Positions 1 through 14,036 of a DNA stretch of 64,000 nt are shown one piece after another. Under the pieces are notes generated by a model, which saw only the letters and a program-made list of their open reading frames with translations, was not told the DNA's origin and did no database searches. The stretch's first letter is position 1. Each line of letters starts with the position of its first letter. The DNA is taken from positions 38,564,001 to 38,628,000 of the forward strand of contig OZ231127.1 of the NCBI GenBank assembly GCA_965153355.1, written 5' to 3'. The DNA is from Flaccisagitta enflata. Lineage: Eukaryota; Chaetognatha; Sagittoidea; Aphragmophora. The position numbers were made by a program, and so were the translations under genes.

Positions 1-111
1 TATCAATTACTACTCATTGATGCGGTTACGATCGGTTAAGACTACTGACCCTTCTCCTTCTCCTCTTCCTCTTCCTCTTCCTCCTTAGTTTTTATCTATG
101 TCGATCTATTC

Positions 112-337
<226 letters not shown>

Positions 338-339
338 AA

Positions 340-1440
340 TTTGCATCCATCATATTTAATGATCACTTTCTTATTCTTTTTTTTAAAAAAGAACATATGA
401 AAAAAAGAATATATGCAGAAATGAATTAAATATGAATGAAAAACTTAAAAAAATGCATCATTTTTTTCCCTTCAAATATTATTGCTATTCTTGGATGATC
501 AACAATTTTACATCATGCAAAAAAAATGTCAGTTTGTTAAAAAAAAATCAATAATGACCGCATCCAAAAGACGGTTATAGCAGTATCCAAACCGAACCTA
601 TATTCGTGATTATTAATTAATTGATTGAACCTAATTGAACCGTTAACTAATAGCCAGATCGCCGAACTATAGCCATGAGCGCAAAAATCAACTTTTTCAA
701 GATCTGATTTATTTGCTAGGTAGCAAATTTGACAAACTACCATGGTCTAAAAAATTATAAAGCTGCTCTAAAAAATGAGCTCATAATATCATTTTGAAAG
801 TTACTGTCTTATTTATTTTGCCATAGTTATCACTGCCCTTGCCCACCTACACGCAACTTGGGTGGCTGTATACCCGGCCATGTTGTTAGGAACCGAGATA
901 TGACAAGAGCTGTAAAGAAATTGAACCATACAATTACAATAACAATACCATACCATTACAATTTGAAAATAAATGATGCTACTTCGGTTAAACTCAGATT
1001 GCAATGGCATTTAATAAATTTTTGCCCGAAATTCGGCCAAGAGTGGTTGCTTCATTTTGGGCAAAGGAAGCCCGGTGGGATGAACTGAGGTTCTCGGAGG
1101 GGGAAAGAGTGAAGGAGCAGGTAGACTGACATAAGTGGGAGTTGATAAAAGACAGGAAACGTACGAGATTTTTTGTTTCAATATGGTGGCCGTATAGCAA
1201 GGAGGGCACGAGTTTGAGATGTGATCATGTGGGAAAAAAGTCCGCTCCCGAGACTTGATAAAAAAAACCGCATAGTTTCGTCCTCCAAACCACTCGTTCG
1301 TACTTTTTTCCCAAATTCACTCTCTCTCGTCTCGTACGTACTTTCATTTTTTCCTACAGCTCATTTATCCACCTTCAAAGAAAAAACTGATTCACACATT
1401 CTCGAGTACAAATCCAACCGGTAAAAAATGTATTCATTTT
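340..1440. other. Unassigned AT-rich sequence
   Basis: No tandem arrays or recognised family. A CACCTACACGCAACTTGG / GTGGCTGTATACCCGGCC stretch at about 845-885 is a decayed family H tip. All open frames are short. Confidence 0.4.
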
Positions 1441-1460
1441 CTCCCTCCTCCTCCCTCATT

Positions 1461-1466
<6 letters not shown>

Positions 1467-1532
<66 letters not shown>

Positions 1533-1600
1533 ATAGCGTCTAATTCACGCAGACAGACATTTCATTCATTCATTCATTCATTACGTGATAAGAGCACGCG

Positions 1601-1677
<77 letters not shown>
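1467..1677 (+). repeat. (CT)n, (ATTC)n, (CT)n, (CA)n cluster
   Basis: (CT)n at 1467-1529, five TTCA units at 1561-1582, (CT)n at 1607-1642 and (CA)n at 1643-1676. Confidence 0.9.
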
Positions 1678-1680
<3 letters not shown>

Positions 1681-2130
1681 GACTTCAGTAATAAGTTGTT
1701 GCATTCGGCGTCAATTTTCCGTCACCATTTTGCCTTTTTAGATTGTATATAAAATGGCGAAATCATCCCATCACAATCAATGAATGTCAGTAGAATCCAT
1801 TTTTTTCGTTGGTGAACCTTCCTTCACGTCGGACTTCATATCGAACACCGATTGATTCCTCTCACTGTCTGGTCTGTTTCTGTATTTCTTTGACTGTCTG
1901 TATCATCATATATGTATGTATGTTTTATTGTTTCTGAATGTGCATATCTATGTAATTACGTAATTATGTAATCATGTGACTATATGTATGAGAAGTGGAA
2001 CAATATCCCTCGCTATACCCAAACTGAAATAAATGGAAGAAGGGCTTGTGAACCCTCACTGACTAGTTAATACGCGCACCACTCCTATGTTTTTCTTTTA
2101 AATTTTGTAGTTAGTAATTATGTTATTATG

Positions 2131-2551
2131 TAATAGTCCAGGTTGTTGAAGAAAGTACTCGGCTTTTTTGCATACAAGCACCATACGACTATTTTATCAA
2201 TAAAGGAAGAGGTGCGTCATTTTTTTATTCGCGTAGTAGATCATGATTATGATAGGTACTCATCAAAAAAATTTAGGCACCTATCTTAAAAATTCATTTA
2301 AAGTTCTTAAAATCATGCCATCCTTAAACCGCTTGAGTTAGGGCAATGAAATTTGATAAGCAAAAAAATATGCATATTTTCATGCTCATGAAATTTCATT
2401 GCTCTGAGTCAGACGGTTTGATGATGGCATGGCATGACATCTATTGTAATCATGATCTACATGACTTTAAATACTTGTATGCAATTTTTCTAGCTTTATT
2501 CCAGAAAAGCCGAGTTTGCTCAATTTCATGCATCAATAGACTGGACTATAA
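2131..2551. mobile_element. Diverged inverted-repeat element, about 420 bp
   Basis: TAATAGTCCAG at 2131-2141 mirrors CTGGACTATA at the other end. ACTCGGCTTTTTTGCATAC mirrors the inverse of GTATGCAATTTTTC..AAAAGCCGAGT. ATCATGCCATCC and AAACCG mirror CGGTTTGATGATGGCATG. The axis is near 2341. The arms are clearly old. Confidence 0.5.
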
Positions 2552-3029
2552 GTAGTTAAAGAAGAGGTAACATAGCACGCGACTATTGTCCCATTGGCTT
2601 GTTTCTTTTACCACTTCGTTTCTTTTCACAACAACAAAAAAAAATTGATTTTCGTTGAATTTGACCTCCCGCCGAATGCCCTTCCGACAAATGGACCAAG
2701 AGTCAGAGGAAAAAAATAAAAAGAAAAAACGCAAAGAAAACGCCCGAACTTCATTACAGAACGATAAGAAAATATAAGCGGCATCCTTTAGAAATTCTTG
2801 CTCGCTTTGTCTGTTTGCCTGTCTATCTGTCTATCCGTCTGACTGCCTCTTCGTCTCAGTCTGCGTTTCTTCTTTTCTCTCTCTCTCTCTCTCTCTCTGC
2901 ACCATTTAGAAGTTCATAGATGTTTATGCTTTTCAAACCTTTATCTTTAAGTGGACGTCATGTATAGGTTTATTCACTGTTGATTGGTCTTATATTCGGT
3001 AATGATGATAAAACTAGTCATCCAAGGAT

Positions 3030-3539
3030 CTCACATGGTCAGCAGTACCCGATGCCCTGCTTGGAATGATCTAGTGAAGTAGTGGAGTAAAGGCCGATAT
3101 CCTGTAGGAATTTCCAGATGTCCTGAGGGGGAATGTATCAGGCCAAAGACGACTAATTGAGGTAGTTGAAGAGAGATTTGAGGTCTGGAGGGGAGATCTT
3201 AGCTTTAAGATTAGATTTGAGGTTTAGGCTTGAGTTGAGGCCTTAGGGGAAGACTGGCTGGAGGGGAAGACTGGCTGGAGGGCTGATTTGAGGCCTAGAA
3301 GACTGATTTGAGGTCTGGAGAGTAGATTCGAGGCCTTTAGAGCTGATTTGAGGCCTGGTGGGCTGATTTGAGGGCTGAGCGTGCTGATTTGAGGCCTGAG
3401 CGTGCTGATTTTAGGCCCCGATGACCAACCAGGGGGGGACGGAAGCACTGACAGACAGAAAAACGGACAAACGGACATCTGAAAATTCCCCCTTGTGTCC
3501 TACAGGACATCGGCCCTTTGGGTCTGCTGCCCAAAAAGG
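3030..3539 (-). mobile_element. Family B element, diverged
   Basis: Starts with a remnant of the right tail (GGTCAGCAGTACCCGATGCC). It then carries tandem GATTTGAGGCCTGG-type units at about 3170-3420, GACAGACAGAAAAACGG, and the inverted arm GTCCTACAGGACATCGGCCC ending GCTGCCCAAAAAGG. Confidence 0.6.
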
Positions 3540-3705
3540 ATTAACCAGTTTTTTTTGTAATCGCCGGATACAGGCGGTTTCAGGCGGATTTTCATTATTG
3601 CCAACCTAGTAAATATAAAGAAAGGGTCTGAAAGGACCAACATTTCACAGAATGTAACTGTAGTTGGTCTCATTTACTTCTAGGTGATTTCATGATTCAT
3701 CACCT

Positions 3706-3753
3706 GTCGCCCAACGGCAATATGTGGTCAGCGATACCGTTGTCCTGCTTTGT
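3706..3753 (-). mobile_element. Family B right-tail fragment
   Basis: CGCCCAACGGCAATATGTGG and CAGCGATACCGTTGTCCTGC match the right tails of complete B copies at 9.8 and 29.7 kb. Confidence 0.55.
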
Positions 3754-3829
3754 TTGGTGGTGATTGTTTAACCATGGCAAAAAAAAAACGGACATGGCGG
3801 TTTTTGATAGTCTCAATGAAAATACAAAA

Positions 3830-3925
3830 AATTAGTGACCGTTTGAAAGATCTTCAAAATTTCTTCAAATCTAGACCAAGCAGAAACTTGTTGCTCAATT
3901 CATTTAAAAATGGCAATAGTTTGAA
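3830..3925 (+). repeat. Copy of the GTGACCG..CCAAGCAG repeat
   Basis: AGTGACCGTTTGAAAGATCTT, AGACCAAGCAGAAACTTG and TTGCTCAATTCATTTAAA match the two copies at 29.8 and 30.0 kb. Confidence 0.45.
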
Positions 3926-3977
3926 GTGACCATCACCATAATCTGCCAATTGAAGGGATTCTGTTCTTTTAGTTCTG

Positions 3978-4132
3978 TTTTTAGTCGCGGACACGCGACT
4001 CTACACCTTGCTGTGTCGGTCGGTAGGTCGGTAGGTCGGTAGGTAACAAACTTTTTTGAATTTCGAGCGGTCTTCACATAACTGCTCCCGCCCAACCGTC
4101 CGCGACTGGATTGCCGTGTATCCGGCCTTGTT
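3978..4132 (-). mobile_element. Family H element, GGAC subtype, complete
   Basis: 3' hairpin AGTCGCG-GACA-CGCGACT at 3983-4000 next to a T run (A run on the element strand). The core is GGTCGGTA repeats. The inner box GTCCGCGACT at 4098-4107 is the inverse of the hairpin-side AGTCGCGGAC. The tip reads CCGTGTATCCGGCCTTGTT. No target duplication is evident. Confidence 0.75.
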
Positions 4133-4498
4133 ATAAGCATAAGAAACATATCTGACAAAAGGAAACTAAGAATAATTTAGAAGAAAATGAAAATATAACT
4201 CATTATCTACAGAATGGCGCCAAGCAGACATTTTTAAGTCAATCCTTTTACAAATGGTAATCAAATAAAAACTTTTAGTCCATGAATTCAATTTAGTAAA
4301 AAACATCATACCTGGCAGATTTCAATTTGATACTTTTTTTTTCAAATAACATAACTTCTAGAGTTCAATGACTCAAATCAAAGATTTTTTGAAGCTCTTT
4401 AAAATGTTCATGGATTTTATGTACTTTCTCAAAAGCAGCACAAAGTTATGGTAGAAATAAGCAATGTCCGAATTTTTTTTGGCCATGGTTATTTGATG

Positions 4499-4546
4499 GG
4501 AAGCAGGGCAGCAGTTCCGAAGGGGGTGAAGTCCTGTTGAACATGT
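4499..4546 (-). mobile_element. Family B arm fragment
   Basis: GAAGCAGGGCAGCAGTTCCG then AAGGGGGTGAAGTCCTGTTG matches the right arm and tail junction of family B. Confidence 0.5.
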
Positions 4547-4982
4547 TTGCCTTGCTTGATGGCTGATGAGGTTGTAAAGAAGTCTAATTCATGACTGATG
4601 TAATGGTGTTAAAATGGTTCGGGCGCGCTAAAAGCGTGGTGACTGGTGAGAGATCAAAATCAGACAAAGTATTGTAAGCGAAATTTAATTCTAACTGTAA
4701 GCTATAGTTATTTCTGTGGGACTATTGCTACCATCTAATTCTATCTTTAGTACCTCATCGTGCTCATACCTACAATACGTTGGGAGCAAAGACTGAAGGA
4801 TAGATTTTCGATGTCTTTATTTCATTTCATTCAAAAACTATTTGAAATCAAAGGTTATCTAACATTGCTCTTTTGATCGAATATACTTGCTTCCCTCAAA
4901 CATCAACTTGTGACTTGACTTCATTTTTAATGTTTTAACCTGTCACATTATATTTGGCAGAAAGTTTTATAGGTTATTTTCA

Positions 4983-5066
4983 CAGACTGTTCTCAAGGGT
5001 TTATGGCTGTTTTAATTTTGTTTACAGACTGTTCTCAAGGGTTTATGGCTGTTTTAATTTTGTTTA
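4983..5066 (+). repeat. Perfect tandem duplication, 2 x 42 bp
   Basis: CAGACTGTTCTCAAGGGTTT and the rest of a 42-bp unit occur twice without a mismatch, at 4983 and 5025. A recent local duplication in otherwise unique DNA. Confidence 0.85.
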
Positions 5067-5518
5067 AAAATTGATATACTTGAATATTTTTTATGCAATA
5101 TCCGTAAAAGCTTTAGAATTAGTCCAATTGAGCTGATTTTTTCATACAGCAATGTAAAATTTCCGGCCTGATCTAATGAAATAGGTTAAAACTTTGAAAA
5201 ATGAAGTCTCTTTGAAGAAAAATCACAAGTCTAAGTTTGAGAGAAACAAACATATTCACTGAAAAAGGAAGAACTTTAATTACTTAGATCTCAAATGTTT
5301 TATAAAGTAAATAGCGTTAAGGTATTAAAAATTTACCCTCCAGTCTTAGTCGTCTTTGCTCACAACGTTCTGTAAGATTTCGTAGTTATGGCGAAATTCG
5401 GCTTTAACGAAAACAAGTGGCGTTCCCTTAAACTATATCTGCTTTTTGAATTTCGCCCATGCTTGGTTATCCTAAATGAAGAAGCGTAATTATACCAATT
5501 TACTTTATTTAAGGACAT

Positions 5519-5531
5519 GGGGGGGGGGGGG
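5519..5531 (+). repeat. Poly-G run
   Basis: About 13 consecutive G. Comparable C runs at 53.3, 56.4 and 55.2 kb. Confidence 0.8.
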
Positions 5532-5589
5532 CGATAACTAGAAAAACATGGTAGATAAAGTAGGTCTTCACAACCTCAACGGGCTTTTT

Positions 5590-5670
5590 GTGGCGGACAC
5601 GCGACTCTACACCTTGCCGTGTCGGCCGACCCTCCGCGACATTCTTGCCGTATATCCGGCCTTGTTTTTA
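5590..5670 (-). mobile_element. Family H, short GGAC-subtype copy with deleted core
   Basis: Only 81 bp: GCGGACACGCGACT, the CTACACCTTGCCGTGTCGG body, then CCTCCGCGAC and the GTATATCCGGCCTTGTT tip. It lacks the long tetranucleotide core, so both ends are brought together. Confidence 0.65.
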
Positions 5671-5866
5671 GACTCTACACCCCGCTATGTTGGTCCGTCG
5701 GTCCGTTGGTTGGTCGGTCGGTCGGGTGGTCCCCTTATTACTTTTTTTGGCGTTTTTGAGCTTTTTAAGCATACAGCTCCTGCCCTGATGCCCTAGTGAC
5801 CTTCTCCAGCACTGCTCCTGTCCATCCGCACGCGACTAAGGTAGCCGTGTATCCGGCCTTGTTTTT
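5666..5866 (-). mobile_element. Family H, TGC-type copy missing its hairpin arm
   Basis: Directly abuts the preceding copy. Begins TTTTTAGACTCTACACC with the first hairpin arm deleted, then (GGTCCGTT)-type core, the CTGCTCCTG body, GCACGCGACT at 5828-5837 and the CCGTGTATCCGGCCTTG tip. Confidence 0.65.
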
Positions 5867-6280
5867 CATTATGAAGGTATCTGACTGTACGACCGAATTA
5901 TTCGGATCACATCATTGAGTTATTCTTTTGTTGCTTTCAACTTGCCACACATGTTAAAAGACATTCATCATCTTTAAACCACGTTAAAGGCCAACCTCGA
6001 CGGCCAAAACCTTTTCTTACCCATATTTCAACCTCAATTGAGAAGAATTCTTCTGTCGAACAAAAATTGGACGCGTTTCAGAAATTCAATCAGATATATC
6101 GGGCGAGTTCAGACTGAAGAGAGATCAAGGCCGGATACAAGGGCCAAGACGGTGCGCCTGGCGGTATGAATTCTTACGACCTATCCCTAGACCTATCCAA
6201 CTCTATGACGAGTGACAAGGTTGATAAAAATATAAGTTCTCATGTGATTTCAAACATCTTCTACGATTTTTCACAAGAGC

Positions 6281-6406
6281 GTGACGGACCGACCAACCGA
6301 TCGACCGACCAACTGACAGACCAACTAACTGACCGACCAACCAAACAACCGACCAGCCGACCGACCGACCGACAGAGTCTCTTATAGAGGTACTACGGTG
6401 CACTTA
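6281..6406 (+). mobile_element. Family H, partial copy (core and decayed 3' end)
   Basis: Long ACCGACCAACCG-type core followed by GAGTCTCTTATAGAGGTACTACGGTGCACTT and an A run. The hairpin resembles the GGTGCG variant at 28.9 kb but is imperfect. Confidence 0.45.
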
Positions 6407-6609
6407 AAAACGGATGATGGATTTACAGTTACATCCCGCTAAAACGGAACCGAGAATAACGGAAAAAGATATGAATTTTTGATCCCTCCATGTCATTTTA
6501 ATTTCCTTTTCATAAGTCTGCAATCATTCAGGATCATTCTTATAAAATGCTAAAACCTCAATCAAACCAAACCTGACCAAAGTGATACAAGCTAACCTGG
6601 TTGAATTAC

Positions 6610-6817
6610 AACAAGGCCGGATACACGGCTACCCCAGTCGCGTGCGGGTGGGCAGGGCCCATAATTGAGGTCAGTGGAGGATTTGGGCAGGAGCGGTATG
6701 GCCAAAAATTCCATTAATGCCGAAAAAGTAAAGTGTGATGGACGGACGGACGGACCGACGGACGGACCGACGGACCGACAAAGCGGGGTGTAGAGTCGCG
6801 TAGCACGCGACTAAAAA
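6610..6817 (+). mobile_element. Family H element, TGC subtype, complete reference copy
   Basis: 5' tip AACAAGGCCGGATACACGGC. Box AGTCGCGTGC at 6636-6645, the GGTGGGCAGG body, GGAC core, GGGGTGTAG, then hairpin AGTCGCG-TAGCA-CGCGACT at 6794-6812 and AAAAA. The 3' arm (GCACGCGACT) is the exact inverse of the 5' box. Confidence 0.8.
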
Positions 6818-7554
6818 TCGCGTAAGATTGTTTTGATGGAGATGATTGAGGCCAATAAGCACAGCTGAATAGGCGAATACTTCAGTTTGTATGTAGTTTT
6901 CTTTTAAATCAAAGTTTTCTTTTCCAGTTGAAAACTTTTCATTACCTAGTCTAAAAACATTAAACCCTTGTCCCAATGATCTGAAGCTATCTGCAATGTT
7001 GGCAATAATAGTAATCCGCCTTTGGTGGATAAAATTTGTTTATCCCTTTACATCCGTTGTTGCGGATTCAGCTGCAAATTGCAAATTGCATTTGATGATA
7101 CACCCCGCTTTTTCAGTCCGTCAGTTTATAGCTAATCTGCCTGTTACAATCAAGATACGGCAAAGCGCCCAAGGTATGAGCATTTCTTGTACAGGCAACT
7201 AGCTGATTTTGATTTTGATGGGGGAGATGAGTAATAATTGAAAAGAAAAGAAAGAATATCAACCAAGAAAGAGAGATGGAAGAGGAGAGAAAAAACTATG
7301 GACAAAAAATAGAGGAGAAAAAAATAGTCACCACTTTATTCTTTTTGGGCGGTTTTCTATCACTGCTTCCGACCAGATATTTCGGTGACCATCTCCACCT
7401 TATATCCTGACCACCTATAAGCGCAATGGTGGTAGTCCGGTGGACAGACGAAGACTTTTGGATTCGGAGATCTTTCGGGGATCTAGTAAGATACAACTAT
7501 GTATTCACTGTGCAACATGTCCTGAATTTGTGAAAAGATGGCGAAAAAGAATAC

Positions 7555-7848
<294 letters not shown>

Positions 7849-8013
7849 AAGCAAACTGTGACTGATGTAGAGTAAATTGAGCGTGTTGGCCCCCGCAAGA
7901 GGTTTGACCTACACCATTCTAAGACTAGGGTGGGCAATTACTGTGAGAAAAACCGCCAGCGCGCTTTTCTCTTCATTCTTCCCATCACACTCTTCTAATC
8001 TTTTTACGAGTGC

Positions 8014-8014
8014 A

Positions 8015-8065
<51 letters not shown>
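8014..8065 (+). repeat. (CT)n microsatellite
   Basis: Interrupted once by CTCC near 8025. Confidence 0.9.
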
Positions 8066-8068
<3 letters not shown>

Positions 8069-8279
8069 ACGTACCTCTTGGCTTTTGCGTCTTATTCCTT
8101 ATCACTGTACATCTTGTTTTCAATGAGTCTCTCAATTTTTTCTTCATCTTTTACTCCAGGGCCCCTTGCATTATTTCCTCCTGTACCCCCATCCCTTCTC
8201 CTTTTCTTCCCCCCCCTCATCCCAATTTACTTATTCCTCATATATTGGGTGTATTATATCATGACATGCACGTCATGTT

Positions 8280-8431
8280 CCAAACAAGTCGCGTGCGCGT
8301 GGGCAGGTGTAGTAATACAAATTGCCTCCAAACGCCAAAGAAGCAAAGTGTGATGGACCAAACGACTGACTGCCTGACTGACCGACCGACCTATATAGCG
8401 GGTTACAGAGTCGCACGAAAGCGACTTGAAA
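8280..8431 (+). mobile_element. Family H, 5'-truncated copy with altered hairpin
   Basis: Box AGTCGCGTGC at 8287-8296, the GTGGGCAGG body, AAAGTGTGATGGACC, GACT/GACC core, then hairpin AGTCGC-ACGAAA-GCGACT at 8409-8426. The stem is perfect although the loop differs from other copies. Confidence 0.65.
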
Positions 8432-9269
8432 TGAGGCGTCACCATTATCCAACAACACTATGCGTTTCGATTGAACAACCTGATTCCTGGGATGATTACA
8501 GTGCATTGAACCAATAGACTTTCTTTAGGGGAAAGAAAACTTAAATGAAAATGAAAGTGTCACAGGATTGGTGGACATAACAAGTATTATTACATCTTTA
8601 GAAATTGAATGAGAAAATCAAAGTAAGGTCAATACTTAGCTAACTAGAAGATGATGAATAAAACAATTGGCTTTTCTGCCTTATGGGAATTGAACGTCGG
8701 CATCTAACAGTTGATAAAAGATGACGCTTTACTAATTCAATGATCATCATCTATCGGCAGCAAACGTACCCCGGCTTGATTTCGGCCACCTCATAAATCG
8801 ATAGGGATACAAAAGACTGAGGGGTGAATACCCGCTTAGCATGTTGGTCGAACTTATAACTGAAAATGATTTAAATCGTTCCGAGGAATAAAGGTCGCGT
8901 GGTGTGTTCATGCTTAATACGTTGGAGTTGATATTGAGATCTCCAGAAACTTCAATATGAACAAGGTCTACAGGGTGAACCGTTCCAAAACTCAAACACA
9001 CAAATGGCAAAAATCATCACTCCAATAGTTTAGAATCAATTTCTATCAAATCGTTATGCAACTGATTATGGGCGAGAATTGTAATGGTCTAACTTCAATG
9101 GTTTCTCTACAGACCGGACATAGAGACATGTAATACAGATATAGAGTCTTAGAGGCGAAGAGAGGCAGGGTAAACACAGGCAAGCAAACAGAAAAAATGG
9201 AAAAGACAAAAACGGAAAAGGGACGGACGGTGGTCTGAATTCCAGGGGGTGGTTAGGTCATGATTTCGC

Positions 9270-9895
9270 TTTTTGGGCAGCGGCCCCAAAGGGGGACAGG
9301 GAGACTTTTTTTGTTCCTTTTCTTTATTTGTTTATTCGTTCGTTCAATTGTCCGACCACCCCGCCCCATCAGGCCTCTCAGGCCTCAAATCCGGTCTCTC
9401 AGGCCTTAAATCCAGTGTCATAGGCCTCCGATCTGGCCTCTCAGGCCTCAATATGCAAATCCAACCGCTCAGGCCTCAAATCCAAATTCTCAGGCTTCAA
9501 ACCTGGCCTCTGAGGCTTCAAGTTAGGCCTATGAGGCCTCAAACCAGCCATCTAAGCCTCCAGTTAGTGCTCTGAGGCCTCAAACCAGTACAAGTTTCAA
9601 GCTTTAATCCAGCTCTCTCAAGCCTCAAGTCAGGTGTCAGCCCTTTCAAGCCTCCAATTGGCATTCTCCGTCCTTACAACAGCCTTCTTAGACCTCAGTG
9701 CAGGCTCTTGAAGGCCTTTAATCAGCCCTTTATAGCATCTCATCAACTTCTTCAGGCAGGAGGAATGAAAGCCCCTCTGTGTTCCACAGAACTTTGTCCC
9801 TTTTGGGGCCAATGCCTTGCTTCCCCTCACTCAAATTCACAATCACTCAAAGCAGGGCAACGGGTATCGCTGGCCACATATTGACTTTGGGCGAC
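9270..9895 (+). mobile_element. Family B element, complete
   Basis: Tip TTTTTGGGCAGCGGCCCC; an array of about 20-bp CTCAGGCCTCAAATCC-type units from 9373 to about 9720; right arm TTCCACAGAACTTTGTCCC; tail AAAGCAGGGCAACGGGTATC to GGGCGACC. Confidence 0.7.
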
Positions 9896-9947
9896 CAGTT
9901 TTTTTAAGAAGAGATATGATGGTTAGACGTCGTCGACTCGGCGGCCG

Positions 9948-10069
<122 letters not shown>

Positions 10070-12236
10070 CAGGCTTGAAAGATGTGAAAAAAATCTCAAG
10101 TTTGTAATGTTTTGTTTGAATCAAATTTGGATCTTTGGCTGGCGGCCAGCATAATATCGCGATGCTGTCAAAATTAAAAGTCCAACGTTTAAGAACAGAC
10201 CGAGACGTGTTATTCTTTTACATTTTTATTTTTCTTTAAAAAATCATCTTCATTTTTTTCTCCTCCCTTTTATTTCAACACATAAAAATGTGCCTCTTCA
10301 ACTCACAAGAACGCCAATGATAAATGACCTGGTTATCAAAATGCAAAGAAACCAACTGTTTTGGGATCATTCTTGTGGATATATTTTCGTGTGATGATGA
10401 GAACGTACTTTGTCACGGAAATTGATTAATAGCAATAAACAAAGAACTGAAAGGTCTCGTATTGGGATATTCCGTGGCGTTATTTTGTATCACTCTGAAA
10501 CGTCGGAAATTGTTTCATGATGGCCTTATAACAACTATAATTGTTCTATTCTTTTATCTTTTATTTGACCAAGTAGGTATTACTCTCATGAGGAATGGGA
10601 GGTATGTCTTAGTTTTGTGATGATTGTAAATCATAAATAATGAAAATAGAGTTAGAAATGATGGCCACAAGATCGCTCTAATTTTGTGACACAGCTTATG
10701 TTTCGAAATTGGAGATTTTAAAGTTTTAGTACCCTGAAATCATGAATGAATGAAAACATCTATTTTCTCTGAAACATGGGGCATTGCAACAGTTATAGCA
10801 GTACAGAACAGAGCGGGCTACGCCTAAGCGGGACGTCCATTTTAAAACTCAGAAAAAAAAAGGCTGGATACACGGCTGCCCCGGTCGTGTGCAGGTGGGC
10901 AGGGGCTGTATTCTAGGTCACTAGACCAATTTGGCAGGAGCAGTGAGGTCAAAGAATAAAAAATCTAAAAAAAGTAAAATGTGAAAGATGAACTGACCAC
11001 TGGGCGGATTGACGGAGGGACAAAGCAGGAGTAGAGTCGCGTAGCATGCAATTGAAAATCCCCAATGAAAGATTGCCATTAGAAAACTAAAGAATGTTGC
11101 ATTCTAGAAAAATAAGGTTTCATAACCTCTCCTTCCTTCTTTCTTTCAAAAGTTGGTTTTTCTTCTTTTTTTAAAGAAAATCCTCTTAAAAGATGTTATT
11201 TTTAAACGCTTCTTTATGGTGAAAAACCATTGTAGAACTGCATAATTATGCATTTTCAAAACAACCAAAATACTAGTTTTGAAATAGCAAAGCAATGCAA
11301 AATCAAAACCACTTTAGCACCGCTTTTTAAGAACATCCAGTTACAATAATTCCTTGTAATACTACAAAACGGCTAAGAATAATTGTTATGAAATGACATG
11401 TAGGCCTGTATTCTGAAATTATGGAGAAAAAAGCACATTGTTAATATCATGAACGGAACTTTGAGGATTTTGTTACTGTGGCATACCACTTGTAATGAAG
11501 TGCATGTCACATGATTTGTTGCAATAGTAAAGAATAACACCGACGGAATACCTCCTCACACCCGCATTTCTTTCATGAAGAATCAGTTAAAGCAGTGACT
11601 GATCAAACTTTTGTTAGTTGATCAAGTTTTACTCGCTAAAGATAGTAAAACAAGGCCAGAAATTGTCCAACAAATGTGACCTTTAAGATATTAGAAGATG
11701 TTAGGATAGTTGAGTCATCAGACCTGAAAATGTGAGCCATTCAATTGATATTTTGGGATAACTACCGACTAATGGATGGAATAAATATTTTTTTGGTAAA
11801 ATTCATATATAAGTAACTCACCAATTGATAGGATCTTCATATCAACTAGGATCATGATCCTTTTTTTAACATCAAGAATTATATACATCAAAAATTGATA
11901 ATACATTCTTACGAATACACTGCCTCTTTTCTATTAGGAAATCATCAGGTTATGTTCTTCATATACAATTATAGAGACAAGAATTTCCAAAAGCCAATAC
12001 TAACATTTTGTCTAAGACCTCTCTGGATAAATATCTTGTTATATTTGGTGACCCATGATCTCAGCTGTTCTGAATGATGGTGCACTGCCAATCAATCTAT
12101 GACGATAACATTGTTTTGGTATCATCTTTGAATCATACCCAAAAAAAATCAAGGGCTTCTACAAACATATCGTATCGGTCACGATGTCTGTCATCAAAAA
12201 ATCAATTTCTTATGCGTAAAATGATCATCCAATTCA
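10070..12236. other. Unassigned AT-rich sequence
   Basis: Apart from the diverged family H copy at 10.86 kb, no repeat family or coding signal was recognised. Confidence 0.4.
10858..11058 (+). mobile_element. Family H, older diverged copy
   Basis: Diverged tip (AGGCTGGATACACGGC), GGTCGTGTGCAGGTGGGCAGG body, degraded core, and AGTCGCGTAGCATGCAATT where the hairpin has decayed. Confidence 0.6.
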
Positions 12237-12754
<518 letters not shown>

Positions 12755-13022
12755 GTGTCGCTCGCAGTAGGTGGTAGTGGGGAGTCACGTGTCTACCCTT
12801 TTCGCACTTGGACGTTATTCTGGTCAAGTCCAAACTTTGGTCAAGCTGCAAAAATGAAAAGAGAAGAAAAGGGACAAAAAAGAAAAAGAGTAAGAGAGAG
12901 AAAGGGGGATATTATTCCATCGGGGAGTAAATCTCTGACTAAATAATTGTCCGTTGACAAAATCGCTCCGGCGGCATCTCTTTACCCCTCCTTTCAAGAC
13001 CCCCCAATTCTCCCTTCTTTCA

Positions 13023-13337
<315 letters not shown>

Positions 13338-13701
13338 TTTATCTTTCTTTTTCAATTTTGTTCTCAATTGGCTCCTCTGACAACTCCTCCTCTTTTCCTC
13401 TCTTTGCGATCTTCATCTTCATTTTTCATCTTCTATATGGCCTTTTCCCCCCCCCTCCCCCCTTTCTTCTGCTTTTTGGGGGTCCCTTTTTCCTTTCTGG
13501 CCGCTTTCTCTTCTGTGCCCCTCTATTATTCCTTTATTTTCTCCCTTTCTCTTTACATTTAACTCCTCCCAATTTTTTTTTTCTCTTTTCGCTCCTCCTT
13601 TTCATACTCTCCTTCCTCATCTAGTCACTGCCTCTTCATCAAGATGATCGTGATAAATTTCCATTACATTCTGTGCGCCTCGGTCTCTGTCTGTCTGTTT
13701 A

Positions 13702-13732
<31 letters not shown>

Positions 13733-14036
13733 CTACCTAGTAAGAACTGGAAAGAACGATGTCCTCTTATGTTTCAGTTGAAAAAAATCATACTGTAGAT
13801 TTCATAATTGCATTTAACCCCCTCGTTGATGTCATTATGAAATCTAGATTTAAGCATCCAAGACAAAGAAAGTGAGATTTGAAACAATCACATGTAATGT
13901 TTCAAATGTCATACGTTAATTAATCTTACCCTTCTTTTGAACAGGTATTACCTTTTTCACAGATATGATCTTTCCGACCGGGTGACAATGCGTCCGGACT
14001 GTGTCTCTTAGTCATTTTTTTCATTCCTTGAAATTT

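Larger units (their letters stand above)
4140..5580. other. Unassigned AT-rich sequence
   Basis: Contains the box ATGGCGCCAAGCAGACA at 4213, the family B fragment at 4.5 kb and the 42-bp duplication. Otherwise nothing recognised. Confidence 0.4.

Noticed and set aside
8650-8755. Possible tRNA gene on the minus strand (GTTCAATTCCC B box)
   Set aside because: No acceptor, D or T stem can be paired. At most an old tRNA-derived fragment.
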